From positions 3,212,536 to 3,276,535 of the forward strand of contig NC_134524.1 in NCBI RefSeq assembly GCF_027942865.1: 64,000 bases of DNA. The letters run 5' to 3'. This DNA comes from Odontesthes bonariensis. Its lineage: Eukaryota > Chordata > Actinopteri > Atheriniformes > Atherinopsidae. Made by a program: the position numbers and the translations under genes. Below the pieces are notes generated by a model. The model had not been told where the DNA came from. It saw only the letters and a program-made list of their open reading frames with translations, and made no database searches. Below, piece after piece: positions 22,955-35,500 of this stretch; position 1 is the first letter of the stretch, and every line of letters begins with the position of its first letter.

Positions 22955-25900
22955 CTGAGAGACACAGAGAACAAATAACCATCAGGGGAACCATGAAGGG
23001 GAACAACAGGGGAACATTGGGGGACTATAATGGGACTATCATGGGCACATCAGGGGAACATCATGGGACTATCATGGGACTATCATGGGCACATCGGGGG
23101 AACATCGGGGGACTATAATGGGACTATCATGGGCACATCAGGGGAACATCGGGGGACTATCATGGGACTATCATGGGCACATGGGGGAACATCGGGGGAC
23201 TATAATGGGACTATCATGGGCACGTCGGGGGAACATCGGGGGACTATCATGGGACTATCATGGGCACATCAGGGGAACATCGGGGGACTATCATGGGACT
23301 ATCATGGGCACATCGGGGGAACATCGGGGGACTATCATAGGACTATCATGGGCACATCAGGGGAACATCGGGGGACTATCATAGGACTATCATGGGCACA
23401 TCGGGGGAACATCGGGGGACTATCATAGGACTATCATGGGCACATCGGGGGACTATCATGGGCACATCGGGGGAACATCGGGGGACTATCATGGGACTAT
23501 CATGGGCACATCAGGGGAACATCGGGGGACTATCATGGGCACATCAGGCGAACATCGGGGGACTATAATGGGACTATCAGGGGAACATCAGGGGAACATC
23601 GGGGGACTATCATGGGACTATCATGGGCACATCAGGCGAACATCGGGGGACTATAATGGGACTATCATGGGAACATCGGGGGACTATAATGGGACTATCA
23701 GGGGAACATCGGGGGACTATCATGGGACTATCATGGGCACATCAGGGGAACATCGGGGACTATCATGGGACTATCATGGGCACATCAGGGGAACATCGGG
23801 GACTATCATGGGACTATCATGGGCACATCAGGGGAACATCGGGGGACTATCATGGGCACATCGGGGGAACATCGGGGGACTATCATGGGCACATCAGGGG
23901 AACATCGGGGGACTATCATGGGCACATCGGGGGAACATCGGGGGACTATCATGGGCACATCAGGGGAACATCGGGGGACTATCATGGGACTATCATGGGC
24001 ACATCAGGGGAACATCGGGGGACTATCATGGGACTATCATGGGCACATCAGGGGAACATCGGGGGACTATCATAGGACTATCATGGGAACATCGGGGGAA
24101 CATCGGGGACTATCATGGGACTATCATGGGCACATCAGGCGAACATCGGGGGACTATAATGGGACTATCATGGGAACATCGGGGGACTATAATGGGACTA
24201 TCAGGGGAACATCGGGGGACTATAATGGGACTATCAGGGGAACATCAGGGGAACATCGGGGGACTATCATGGGCACATCAGGGGAACATCGGGGGACTAT
24301 CATGGGCACATCGGGGGAACATCGGGGGACTATCATGGGACTATCATGGGCACATCAGGGGAACATCGGGGGACTATCATGGGCACATCGGGGGAACATC
24401 GGGGGACTATCATGGGCACATCAGGGGAACATCGGGGGACTATCATGGGACTATCATGGGCACATCAGGGGAACATCGGGGGACTATCATGGGACTATCA
24501 TGGGAACATCGGGGGAACATCGGGGACTATCATGGGACTATCATGGGCACATCGGGGGACTATAATGGGACTATCATGGGAACATCGGGGGACTATCATG
24601 GGACTATCATGGGAACATCGGGGGACTATAATGGGACTATCATGGGACTATCACGGGAACAACAGGGGAACAACAGGGGAACAACATCGGGGGAACATCG
24701 GGGGACTATCATGGGAACATCGGGGGACTATAATGGGACTATCAGGGGAGCACCAGGGGACTATCACGGGAACAACAGGGGAACAACATCGGGGGAACAT
24801 CGGGGGACTATAATGGGAACATCGGGGGACTATAATGGGACTATCAGGGGAACATCGGGGAACTATCATGGGACTATCAGGGGAGCACCAGGGGACTATC
24901 ACGGGACTATCACGGGAACAACATCGGGGGAACATCGGGGGACTATAATGGGACTATCACGGGACTATCAGGGGAGCACCAGGGGACTATCACGGGACTA
25001 TCACGGGAACAACAGGGGAACAACATCGGGAGACTATAATGGGACTATCACGGGACTATCAGGGGAGCACCAGGGGACTATCACGGGCACATCAGGGGAA
25101 CATCGGGGACTATCATGGGACTATCATGGGCACATCAGGGGAACATCGGGGGACTATCATGGGACTATCATGGGCACATCAGGGGAACATCGGGGGACTA
25201 TCATGGGACTATCATGGGAACATCGGGGGAACATCGGGGACTATCATGGGACTATCATGGGCACATCAGGCGAACATCGGGGGACTATAATGGGACTATC
25301 ATGGGAACATCGGGGGACTATCATGGGACTATCATGGGAACATCGGGGGACTATAATGGGACTATCATGGGACTATCACGGGAACAACAGGGGAACAACA
25401 GGGGAACAACATCGGGGGAACATCGGGGGACTATCATGGGAACATCGGGGGACTATAATGGGACTATCAGGGGAGCACCAGGGGACTATCACGGGAACAA
25501 CAGGGGAACAACATCGGGGGAACATCGGGGGACTATAATGGGAACATCGGGGGAACATCGGGGGACTATAATGGGACTATCAGGGGAACATCGGGGAACT
25601 ATCATGGGACTATCAGGGGACTATCACGGGACTATCACGGGAACAACAGGGGAAAAACATCGGGGGAACATCGGGGGACTATAATGGGACTATCACGGGA
25701 ACAACAGGGGAACAACAGGGGAACAACATCGGGGGAACATCGGGGGACTATCATGGGAACATCGGGGGACTATAATGGGACTATCAGGGGAGCACCAGGG
25801 GACTATCACGGGAACAACAGGGGAACAACATCGGGGGAACATCGGGGGACTATAATGGGAACATCGGGGGACTATAATGGGACTATCAGGGGAACATCGG

Positions 25901-28900
25901 GGAACTATCATGGGACTATCAGGGGAGCACCAGGGGACTATCACGGGACTATCACGGGAACAACATCGGGGGAACATCGGGGGACTATAATGGGACTATC
26001 ACGGGACTATCAGGGGAGCACCAGGGGACTATCACGGGACTATCACGGGAACAACAGGGGAACAACATCGGGAGACTATAATGGGACTATCACGGGACTA
26101 TCAGGGGAGCACCAGGGGACTATCACGGGACTATCACGGGAACAACAGGGGAACAACAGGGGAACAACATCGGGGGAACATCGGGGGACTATCATGGGAA
26201 CATCGGGGAACTATCATGGGAACAACAGAGGACTATAATGGGACTATCATGGGAACATCGGGGGAACATCGGGGGACTATAATGGGACTATCATGGGAAC
26301 ATCAGGGGAACAACAGAGGACTATCATGGGACTATCATGGGAACATCGGGGGACTATAATGGGACTATCACGGGAACATCGGGGGACTATAATGGGACTA
26401 TCATGGGAACATCGGGGGACTATAATGGGACTATCAGGGGAACATCGGGGGACTATAATGGGACTATCATGGGAACATCGGGGGACTATAATGGGACTAT
26501 CATGGGAACATCGGGGGACTATAATGGGACTATCATGGGAACATCGGGGAACTATCATGGGACTATCATGGGAACATCAGGGGAACAACAGAGGACTATA
26601 ATGGGACTATCATGGGAACATCGGGGGAACATCGGGGGACTATAATGGGACTATCATGGGAACATCGGGGGACTATAATGGGACTATCATGGGAACATCG
26701 GGGGACTATAATGGGACTATCATGGGAACATCGGGGGACTATCACGGGACTATCACGGGAACAACAGGGGAACATTAGGGGAACAACAGGAGAACGTCAT
26801 TCGGATCAATACTCGAATGAGGTTCAGAAGAACGAACTAAATAAAAATAACCACCGTATGAGCTGAAGGCTCCAGCTGATGGTAATATCAGAATCTGTTA
26901 GGGGGGTTCAGGTCATAGATTATCTGCATTTCTGAGTTCCTTTTTGATCCTTTTAATCTCCATTTTTTTGGAAAATCTAAAGCTCCAAAGTGTGGATGAA
27001 CTTCAACATTAAAATGTGAAATTTTACACAATCAACTTTCAAAAGAAGGAAAAAAGTGTCACAAATGATTAAAAACACTAAATAAAGGTTCTCTGTTTCA
27101 GGAACGAATGGAGGTCGCCTCCAGCTGCTCTTTCTTCTCACTGCAGTAGTTACCCCAGAGGTTATAACCCTTCATCTGTTACCGTTGCTACGTCACTGTA
27201 CCTGCTGTGCTGCGTCCTGCGATGGCGTCTGCGGCGGCGTTTGTGTGGCGGAGGCTGCGCTGCGTTGGGGGCGATGGTGCCCTCGTAGATGATCTCCACG
27301 CTGGGACTCCGGTCTGCTCTGGACCTCCTGCTGCTGCAGAACCGCGGGCAGAACACAAGGTTTCAGTTGATGGTAACAGAATATTCAGACGTTCTGACGG
27401 ACGATCTGACTGACGTTCTGACTGAAGATCTGACTGAAGTTCTGACTGACGATCTGACTGACGATCTGACTGACGATCTGACTGACGATCTGACTGACGA
27501 TCTGACTGACGTTCTGACTGACGTTCTGACTGACGATCCGACTGACGATCCGACTGACGATCCGACTGACGATCCGACTGACGATCCGACTGACGATCCG
27601 ACTGACGTTCTGACTGATGTTCTGACTGATGTTCTGACTGACGTTCTGACTGATGTTCTGACTGACAATCTGACTGACGTTCTGACTGATGTTCTGACTG
27701 ACGTTCTGACTGATGTTCTGACTGATGTTCTGACGTTCTGACTGATGTTCTGACTGACGATCTGCCTGATTTTCTGACTGATGTTTTGACTGACGTTCTG
27801 ACTGAAGATCCGACTGACGATCCGACTGATGTTCTGACTGATGTTCTGACTGACGTTCTGACTGACGATCTGACTGACGTTCTGACTGACGTTCTGACTG
27901 ACGTTCTGACTGACGATCCGACTGACGTTCTGACTGACGATCTGACTGATGTTCTGACTGACAATCTGACTGAAGATCTGACTGACGTTCTGACTGATGT
28001 TCTGACTGACAATCTGACTGACGTTCTGACTGACGTTCTGACTGACGTTCTGACTGACGTTCTGACTGACGTTCTGACTGATGTTCTGACTGATGTTCTG
28101 ACTGACGTTCTGACTGACGTTCTGACTGACGATCTGACTGACGTTCTGACTGACGTTCTGACTGACGTTCTGACTGACGTTCTGACTGACGTTCTGACTG
28201 ACGTTCTGACTGACGATCTGACTGACGATCTGACTGACGATCTGACTGACGTTCTGACTGACGATCCGACTGACGTTCTGACTGACGATCTGACTGACGT
28301 TCTGACTGATGTTCTGACTGACGATCTGACTGACGTTCTGACTGACGTTCTGACTGACGTTCTGACTGATGTTCTGACTGATGTTCTGACTGACGTTCTG
28401 ACTGACGTTCTGACTGATGTTCTGACTGACGATCTGACTGACGTTCTGACTGACGTTCTGACTGACGTTCTGACTGACGTTCTGACTGATGTTCTGACTG
28501 ATGTTCTGACTGACGTTCTGACTGACGTTCTGACTGATGTTCTGACTGACGATCTGACTGACGTTCTGACTGACGTTCTGACTGACGTTCTGACTGACGT
28601 TCTGACTGACGTTCTGACTGACGATCTGACTGATGTTCTGACTGACGATCTGACTGACGAGCTTTTTTCAACTCTACGGCCATGTCCACACGTAGCCGGG
28701 TATTTTTAAAACCGAATGTTTCCCCCCCTCCGTTTATAAAATAATCTGTATCCACATTACCTCGTTTTCGAAAAAAACTCCTTCCACACATAACCGAACA
28801 TCTGCGTTTTCACCTGTCTTGACAACCCAAATGCATTTGCTGTTTTGCGTAATCTTCCCTCGTCAGCTAAATAATAAAGTGTGCACGCCACTTTTTTGAG

Positions 28901-31900
28901 CACACGGACAGGTGATCGCATGACAGTGGACTGCCCCTCGATATGAGGACGTAATAATTCCGACAGCGACAGGAGTGAGGAGTACGACTTGGGCGTGTAA
29001 AATAAAGGCTGTAAACAGCGCCTGCACAATAATAACCACCACAGTTCTCAAGGCATCCATGCTTCTTCAGTAAACAAAGGTCGCACTTTAGACTTTTAAG
29101 CAGATTTGTTGTTGTTTTGGCGCATATTGTGACGTTCGAAAACGCAAAACTCCGGTTATCTCCGTCTACACGCAGCTGCATAAACGGAGTTTTCAAAAAT
29201 CTTCACTTTGCCCGGAGTTTTTAAAAACATTAGTTTACGGTGCGTTTTTATGCGTTTTCATGTGGATGACAGGTCCAAACGTAGAAAAATATATTAGTTT
29301 TAGCAGATACCCGGCTACGTGTGGATGGGGCCTACAAAACATCAGAATCAGAACTTTTCTCTGAAAACATCTGGACACAGCTGTCGGAAACAGGTGGGAC
29401 GTTGGGTCGACACAAGAAGCAACTGGTGGGGCCCCTCATACAGCCCCACCCCCAACACATCCGTCACCTGGAACAGCACAATCCTCATAAAGTTGTTCTT
29501 GAACTCACAGGACAGGGAAGCTGACACCTTCAACCATAATCCTGAACACAAGCGCACCACAGGGGGTGTAATCAGCTCAGCCCTTTTTAAGATTTCCACC
29601 CGGGACTCTGCCTCCACCCCCTCCTCCGTCACCACAGTGAAACAATGAGAGCCTCTGCGGACAGGAGCTCCAACAGCCTGAATATCTCCAGCTGGTGAAG
29701 CCTTTATTTCTACTTATGAAACTTATAAAACTTATAAACGAGTTCAACTTTATTCTTATTGATCATTTTCCCTTTTTTTGTCTGTTTTTATGAGTTTTTG
29801 TCCTTTTTCTGACTGTTTTTCTGAGTTTTGGTCCTTTTTCTGACAGTTTGTCTGTTTCTGACAGTTTGTTTGTTTTTCTGACAGTTTTTGTCTGTTTTAC
29901 TGACTGTTCTTGTCTGTTTTTATGAGTTTTTGTCTGGTTTTTTGACAGTTTGTCTGTTTCTGATAGTTTTTCTGAATTTTTGTCCTTTTTCTGACTGTTT
30001 TTATGAGTTTTTGTCTGTTTGACAGTTTGTCTGTTTTACTGACAGTTTTTGTCTGTTTTACTGACTGTTCTTGTCTGTTTTTATGAGTTTTTGTCTGGTT
30101 TTTTGACAGTTTTTGTCTGTTTCTGACAGTTTTTTGTCTGGTTTTTGACAGTTGTTGTCTGTTTTACTGACAGTTTTTGTCTGTTTTACTGACTGTTCTT
30201 GTCTGTTTTTATGAGTTTTTGTCTGGTTTTTTGACAGTTTTTGTCTGTTTCTGATAGTTTTTCTGAGTTTTTGTCCTTTTTCTGACTGTTTTTCTGAGTT
30301 TTGGTCCTTTTTCTGACAGTTTTTGTCTGTGTTTCTGACAGTTTTTGTCTGTGTTTCTGACAGTTTTTGTCTGTGTTTCTGACAGTTTTTGTCTGGTTTT
30401 TTGACAGTTTGTCTGTTTCTGATAGTTTTTCTGAATTTTTGTCCTTTTTCTGACTGTTTTTATGAGTTTTTGTCTGTTTTCTGACAGTTTTTGTCTGTTT
30501 GACAGTGTCTGTTTTACTGACTGTTCTTGTCTGTTTTTATGAGTTTTTGTCTGTTTTACTGACTGTTCTTGTCTGTTTTTATGAGTTTGTCTGGTTTTTT
30601 GACAGTTTGTCTGTTTCTGATAGTTTTTCTGAATTTTTGTCCTTTTTCTGACTGTTTTTATGAGTTTTTGTCTGTTTGACAGTTTGTTTTACTGACAGTT
30701 TTTGTCTGTTTTACTGACTGTTCTTGTCTGTTTTTATGAGTTTTTGTCTGGTTTTTTGACAGTTTTTGTCTGTTTCTGATAGTTTTTCTGAGTTTTTGTC
30801 CTTTTTCTGACTGTTTTTCTGAGTTTTGGTCCTTTTTCTGACAGTTTTTATGAGTTTTGGTCCTTTTTCTGACAGTTTTTGTCTGTGTTTCTGACAGTTT
30901 TTGTCTGTGTTTCTGACAGTTTTTGTCTGTTTTTTTGACAGTTTGTCTGTTTCTGATAGTTTTTCTGAATTTTTGTCCTTTTTCTGACTGTTTTTATGAG
31001 TTTTTGTCTGTTTTCTGACAGTTTTTGTCTGTTTGACAGTGTCTGTTTTACTGACTGTTCTTGTCTGTTTTTATGAGTTTGTCTGGTTTTTTGACAGTTT
31101 GTCTGTTTCTGATAGTTTTTCTGAATTTTTGTCCTTTTTCTGACTGTTTTTATGAGTTTTTGTCTGTTTGACAGTTTGTTTTACTGACAGTTTTTGTCTG
31201 TTTTACTGACTGTTCTTGTCTGTTTTTATGAGTTTTTGTCTGGTTTTTTGACAGTTTTTGTCTGTTTCTGATAGTTTTTCTGAGTTTTGGTCCTTTTTCT
31301 GACAGTTTTTGTCTGTGTTTCTGACAGTTTTTGTCTGTGTTTCTGACAGTTTTTGTCTGTGTTTCTGACAGTTTTTGTCTGTGTTTCTGACAGTTTTTGT
31401 CTGTGTTTCTGACAGTTTGTCTGTGTTTTTCTGACTGTTTGTCTGTTTTTATCTGTTTTTCTGGCTGTTTTTGTCGTTTTTCTGACTGTTTTTGTCTGTT
31501 TGACAGTTTGTCTGTTTTTATGAGTTTTTGTCTGATTTTCTGACAGTTTGTCTGTTTTACTGACAGTTTGTTTTACTGACAGTTTGTTTTACTGACTGTT
31601 CTTGTCTGTTTTTATGAGTTTTGGTCTGTTTTTTTGACAGTTTGTCTGTTTTTGTCTGTTTTTATGAGTTTTTTTCTGTTTTTTTGACAGTTTTTGTCTG
31701 TTCTTGTCTGTTTTTGAGTTTTTTTCTGTGTTTTTGACAGTTTTTGTCTGTTTTTCTGACTGTTCTTGTCTGTTTTTATGAGTTTTTGTCTGTTTTTCTG
31801 ACAGTTCTTGTCTGTTTTTATGAGTTTTTTTCTGTTTTTTTGACAGTTTTTGTCTGTTTTTCTGACTGTTCTTGTCTGTTTTTGAGTTTTTTTCTGTGTT

Positions 31901-34852
31901 TTTGACAGTTTTTGTCTGTTTTTCTGACTGTTCTTGTCTGTTTTTATGAGTTTTTGTCTGTTTTTCTGACAGTTCTTGTCTGTTTTTATGAGTTTTTTTC
32001 TGTTTTTCTGACTGTTCTTGTCTGTTTTTATGAGTTTTTGTCTGTTTTTCTGACAGTTCTTGTCTGTTTTTATGAGTTTTTTTCTGTTTTTTTGACAGTT
32101 TTTGTCTGTTTTTGTCTGTTTTTATGAGTTTTTTTCTGTTTTTTTGACAGTTTTTGTCTGTTTTTCTGACAGTTCTTGTCTGTTTTTATGAGTTTTTTTC
32201 TGTTTTTTTGACAGTTTTTGTCTGTTTTTCTGACAGTTCTTGTCTGTTTTTATGAGTTTTTTTCTGTTTTTTTTGACAGTTTTTGTCTGTTCTTGTCTGT
32301 TTTTATGAGTTTTTGTCTGTTTTTATGAGTTTTTGTCTGTTTTTCTGACAGTTTTTGTCTGTTTCTGACAGTTTAGTGTTCAGTTCTTAACGGCTCTCAG
32401 GAGTCTTAAACTTCCTGGACTGTTTCCTGAAACAGGTCATGTGACACAGGTAAACTCACCCTTCTCCCCCGAAGGCCGCATCCTTCTGCCTCCCCCTCCG
32501 TCTTCTCTCCCGCCGTCTCTCCCGGCTGCTCGGCCTCCACGCCGGGTCCTTGGCGTCGCTGTCCAGGTGGCGGCTCTTGTACTTCCTCTTGCCGCCCGGC
32601 TTCTCCCCGTGGTGGGCGCGCTCACCTGGGGAGAGCGTGGGTGTCGGGGGGGTCCGTGGCGACGGCGGCTGCGGGGAGGAGCAGAGGGGGGAGGAGGACG
32701 AGGAGCGGGAGGGCGAGGAGGCCGAGGACGTGAGGGGGGAGATCTGGGCGCAGCGGAACTCCCAGCCGGAGTGCAGCGGGCTGGGCGGCAGCGAGGAGCC
32801 GGAGTCGGCGCTGAAGGGCGGCGGCGTGGGGGAGCGGCGGCGCATCATGGCGGGGTAAATGGAGCGGTTGGGGTTGCACAGCGTGCCGCTCTTCCTCAGC
32901 TGCTCGCCGCTCCCGTCCCGTCCTCTCTTCCTCCGCCTCTCTCTCGCCGCTTCGTCGCTGAGCTGCTTCCCGTCTCCGTCCCGCCGCTCGGACGGCGCCG
33001 CACCCAGCGAGCACACCGAGTTCACGCTCCGCCCCGAGCTTCCCGACCACGAGCGCGCACGTGGAGGCCACGCCATGGCCTCGCTGTTACTGTGCTCCTG
33101 CTCCAAGCTGCAGACGCCTGATGTGGAAGGGGGGATTGTGGGTAGGTAAGGGGAAGGGGCAGCGGGGGGAAGGGGAGGAGCCTTCTCGGGTGACTCCGCC
33201 TCCTCCTTCTTCTTCTTCTTCTCCTCTTCCTCGGAGTCGGAGGACAGCTGCACCAGCTCGGGGGTCCGCTCTGCGATGGGCTTCTTGTACCCGACGATCA
33301 GACACTCGTCCTCCACGTCCTTTCCTCGCCGCTCTGCTCCGTCCTCAGCGGCGGGCTGCTGGGGGGCGGGGCTGAACGCCGGCGCCAGTGAACACGAGGG
33401 CTCGGCGGTGGAGTAGGAGGGGCCTGGAGTCTCATCGTCCCAGCCCGACTGGCTGAGGCAGCTGTCTGTTTGGATGATGTCATCGTCGGCGCCCGCCCTC
33501 CCCGACAGCCGCTCCTCCGACCTTCCTCGCCGCTCCTCGTCCTCGCCCTCAGAGATGGCGATGACGGAGCTGCCGTCGGAGGAGCTGCTCAGCTCGTCCA
33601 GATCCAGCGCGGCCGCCAGCGGCTCGTACGCCGCCTGCAGGTCGTAGCCGTCCAGGCTGAGCGGCGAGCGGGCGAAGCTGACCAGCTCGTGCAGGAAGTG
33701 CTCGGTGCGGGCCAATAGGAACGGCCGCAGCTCTTCTTCTATGGTGGGCGTTTCCTCCAGGCCGTGGCGGGCCAGTCGCGCCATGATGATGCGCTGAACT
33801 ATGTCCACCAGCGAGCCGTGAGCGCCGTACAGCACCGTCAGCTCCCGCCGCAGCCAGGGGCGGAGCCTGTTTAAGTGGGCGGGGTTCCGCCTGAAACTGT
33901 CGGCTGTGATGTCACGCTGTTGCCCCTGGTTACCGTTCACGCCGGCCACGCCGCGGACCCGTATGGCGCAGCGGTAGAGGGAGCGGCGGAACGCCACCGT
34001 CTCCCTCTCCCTCAGCCGCCGCAGCGTCCCGCCCTCCCGCTGCAGCCGCTGCCTCGCCGCCCCCCCGAGGCCCGTCAGCCCCTCGAATATCACGCCGCGC
34101 TCCACTGAGTCCACGCCGCCACGCAGCCTCTGCTCCTCAAGCACCTCCCCCTCCTCGCTGTCCTCGCCAACGATGTCAGAAACGGCGGGATGGCGAGGAA
34201 GAGGAGGGAGAGGAAGAGGAGGGGAGTCCAGGTACCACTCCCACACCCCCGCCCTCTCCTCCGCCCCCCGGCCCCGCCCTCCCCTCTCCCTCCGCCGCCT
34301 CCTGGTGGCGCTCTCCCCGCCGTCCGCCACTCGGTGCCGCCTCAGCATCAGCCTCATGTGGTGGTCGCTCCTCGCCGCCGACGCCATGGCGGCCACCATG
34401 GCCACGGTGGCGGCCACGCTGCTGTTGGCGGGCGGCGGGCGCAGCGTGTACTCCTTGAAGTCGTCCTCGGCGCGGACGGAGTGCAGGATGGAGGCGAAGG
34501 GCTGCTTGCACAGCGGGCACTCGGCCTTGTTGTGCGACCACTCCTGGATGCAGGGGAAGCAGAAGCGGTGCAGGCAGCGGTCCAGGTACGCCAGGTTGTT
34601 GAAGCGGTCCAGGCAGATCGGGCACTTGGAGTCCGGCGACGCCTCCTCCGCCGCCACCACCGCCCGGGCGGAGGCCGAAGAGCTGGGTGGCGGCGAGGAG
34701 GCGGCGGCGGCGGCTGCGTTCTTGTTGCTCTTTTTCCTCCGGCTGCTGCTCCGGGTGCTCTCACGACTTCTCTCTGCGTCTCCGCCTCCTGAAGCACCTG
34801 CTGCCGTGTTGTCACGGCGACGCACACGCAGCTTCATCCGTGTGGGCGCCAT
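20818..34852 (-). CDS. topors: E3 ubiquitin/SUMO ligase Topors, three exons
   Basis: Coding exons 34852-32460, 27333-27202 and 22954-20818 join in phase (2, 2) to about 1553 aa; human TOPORS is 1045 aa. TOPORS is a nuclear E3 ligase for ubiquitin and SUMO that acts on p53 and other substrates. Visible: a C3HC4 RING near residues 77-115 (CPICLDRF..CLHRFCFPCIQEW..CPLC), then RAEDDFKEYTLRP; FRRNPAHLNRLRPWLRRELT; and GAHGSLVDIVQRIIM. SUMO-interacting-type motifs are present (CLIVGYKKP, VQLSSDSEEEE, VIITLDSDS). There are basic/Ser-rich tracts, GGKRKYKSRHL and SPSVEIIYEG. The extra length is mainly a 20-copy nonapeptide repeat and proline-rich sequence near the C-terminus. The 5' non-coding exon was not located. 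The strong RING and the motif order leave little doubt. Confidence 0.93.
21448..21986 (-). repeat. 27-bp coding minisatellite in topors
   Basis: Twenty copies of a 27-bp unit encoding NHPPPGAHV, with D for G, A for the last V, and two NHLPHDAHV variants. It keeps the reading frame and lies between a Ser/Thr/Ala-rich segment and a GSETSRFTHF segment of Topors. Confidence 0.95.
22985..26790. repeat. 11-bp minisatellite, about 3.8 kb, in topors intron 2
   Basis: Built of 11-bp units: gggactatcat, gggaacatcgg, gggcacatcag, ggggaacaaca and variants, arranged in 22-, 33- and 44-bp combinations. Larger blocks of several hundred bp recur (for example around 24650-24935 and 25693-25977). It ends about 30 bp from the last topors exon. 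Long ORFs here are artefacts. Confidence 0.95.
26791..27201 (-). other. Unique part of topors intron 2
   Basis: About 400 bp of AT-rich unique sequence next to the donor of topors exon 2 (GTACAG). Nothing else recognised. Confidence 0.5.
27202..27333 (-). CDS. topors: topors coding exon 2
   Basis: 132 bp, 44 codon-equivalents, entered and left in phase 2. It encodes RSPSVEIIYEGT, then HKRRRRRHRR, matching the conserved RS-SVEI-YEG and Lys/His-rich block of TOPORS. The acceptor is ambiguous by one CAG (start 27333 or 27330); both keep frame. It is bracketed by two minisatellite arrays. Confidence 0.88.
27390..28658. repeat. 12-bp minisatellite in topors intron 1
   Basis: Unit gactgacgttct with variants gactgacgatct, gactgatgttct and gactgacgatcc, about 105 copies. 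It ends about 55 bp upstream of the topors exon 2 acceptor. Runs of gacgatct and gacgatcc form homogenised sub-blocks. Confidence 0.95.
28678..29332. mobile_element. Inverted-repeat DNA transposon (MITE-like)
   Basis: Ends form terminal inverted repeats: ggccatgtccacacgtagcc at the left and the complement of ggccccatccacacgtagcc at the right. A direct tac flanks both ends (28675-28677 and 29333-29335), consistent with a 3-bp target duplication as in PIF/Harbinger-type elements. No transposase ORF. It sits immediately beside the 12-bp array in topors intron 1. Confidence 0.7.
29336..29755. other. Unexplained unique segment in topors intron 1
   Basis: Contains a minus-strand ORF at 29348-29635 (95 codons, MVTEEGVEAESRVE...) with no domain that I recognise. 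It could be a dispersed-repeat or retrocopy fragment. It is not in phase with topors in any way I could establish. Confidence 0.3.
29760..32380. repeat. T-rich minisatellite, about 2.6 kb, in topors intron 1
   Basis: Variable-length units built from tgtctgtttttatgagtttt, tgtctgtttttctgacag and tctgactgttcttg, with many indels in the T-runs. Larger segments of several hundred bp recur. It begins about 80 bp inside the donor of topors exon 1. On the gene strand it is A-rich. Confidence 0.93.
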
Positions 34853-34855
34853 CAC
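32460..34855 (-). CDS. topors: topors coding exon 1 with RING domain
   Basis: Acceptor cccgctcag at 34856-34864, exon start 34855, first ATG at 34852 (MAPTRMKLRVRRR). It encodes the RING finger, the conserved post-RING domain, SUMO-interacting motifs and the Ser/Arg-rich region up to GRQKDAAFGGEG. The donor is GG|GTGAGT at 32459. GC-rich, so several antisense ORFs overlap it; those lack family features. Confidence 0.93.
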
Positions 34856-35004
34856 CTGAGCGGGCAAAAAAAAAAAAAAAAAATTAGGGTTTTTATCCAC
34901 ATTTATGTAGAAGCAACTCAACTAATCCCGACTTGTTTATATTCTGCGCTACATTCTGTAGATGTTATGATCATAAATGTGACCAAACTTAAAGGGCCAG
35001 AGGC

Positions 35005-35117
35005 TAGGGTGACCATACGTCCGTATTTCCCGGGACACGTCCGTATTTCACTTCCTGTCCCGGGCGTCCCGTGAAATACGGACATGTCCCGGGAAATACG
35101 GACGTATGGTCACCCTA
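35005..35117. mobile_element. hAT-type MITE with 8-bp target duplication
   Basis: Two arms of about 48 bp form a near-perfect palindrome, starting tagggtgaccatacgtccgt and ending in its reverse complement. It is flanked by an identical 8-bp direct repeat, ccagaggc (34997-35004 and 35118-35125), the target-site length of hAT transposons. No coding capacity. Confidence 0.85.
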
Positions 35118-35500
35118 CCAGAGGCACCTTTAACCAGGTAATTTCACACTTTTAGCCTCCTCCAGTTACCCAACACGAGCTGCACCTGCCGGGAAAGGAG
35201 AGCTTTAGATTCCCTGATGCTCCATTTAAGCCACATCTGCTGCAGCAGCGCATCAAATCTGTTTAGTTTAACCTTTGCTCCTCAGATTCTTGGTTTCCTA
35301 ATGAGATTCCAGTTTATTAGCTGCTGGACTAGCAGGACTCGCTGTATCCAAACTAGCATGATACCCCCTCAGCTAGCATGTAGCTGGCCGGTAAGAACAA
35401 CTGTTGTCGGCCTTTAAAACACATTTCATCAACAGTCCAAATGAACAACAAACGCTCTCAAACATTCGCTTTAATGTGGCCGAAACAAAACACTTTAAGG

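Noticed and set aside
22861-26866. ORFs of up to 700 codons (GTIMGTSGEHR repeats)
   Set aside because: 11-bp repeat cycling through frames inside topors intron 2.
32441-34887. Several plus-strand ORFs across the topors RING exon
   Set aside because: Antisense shadows in GC-rich coding DNA with no domain.
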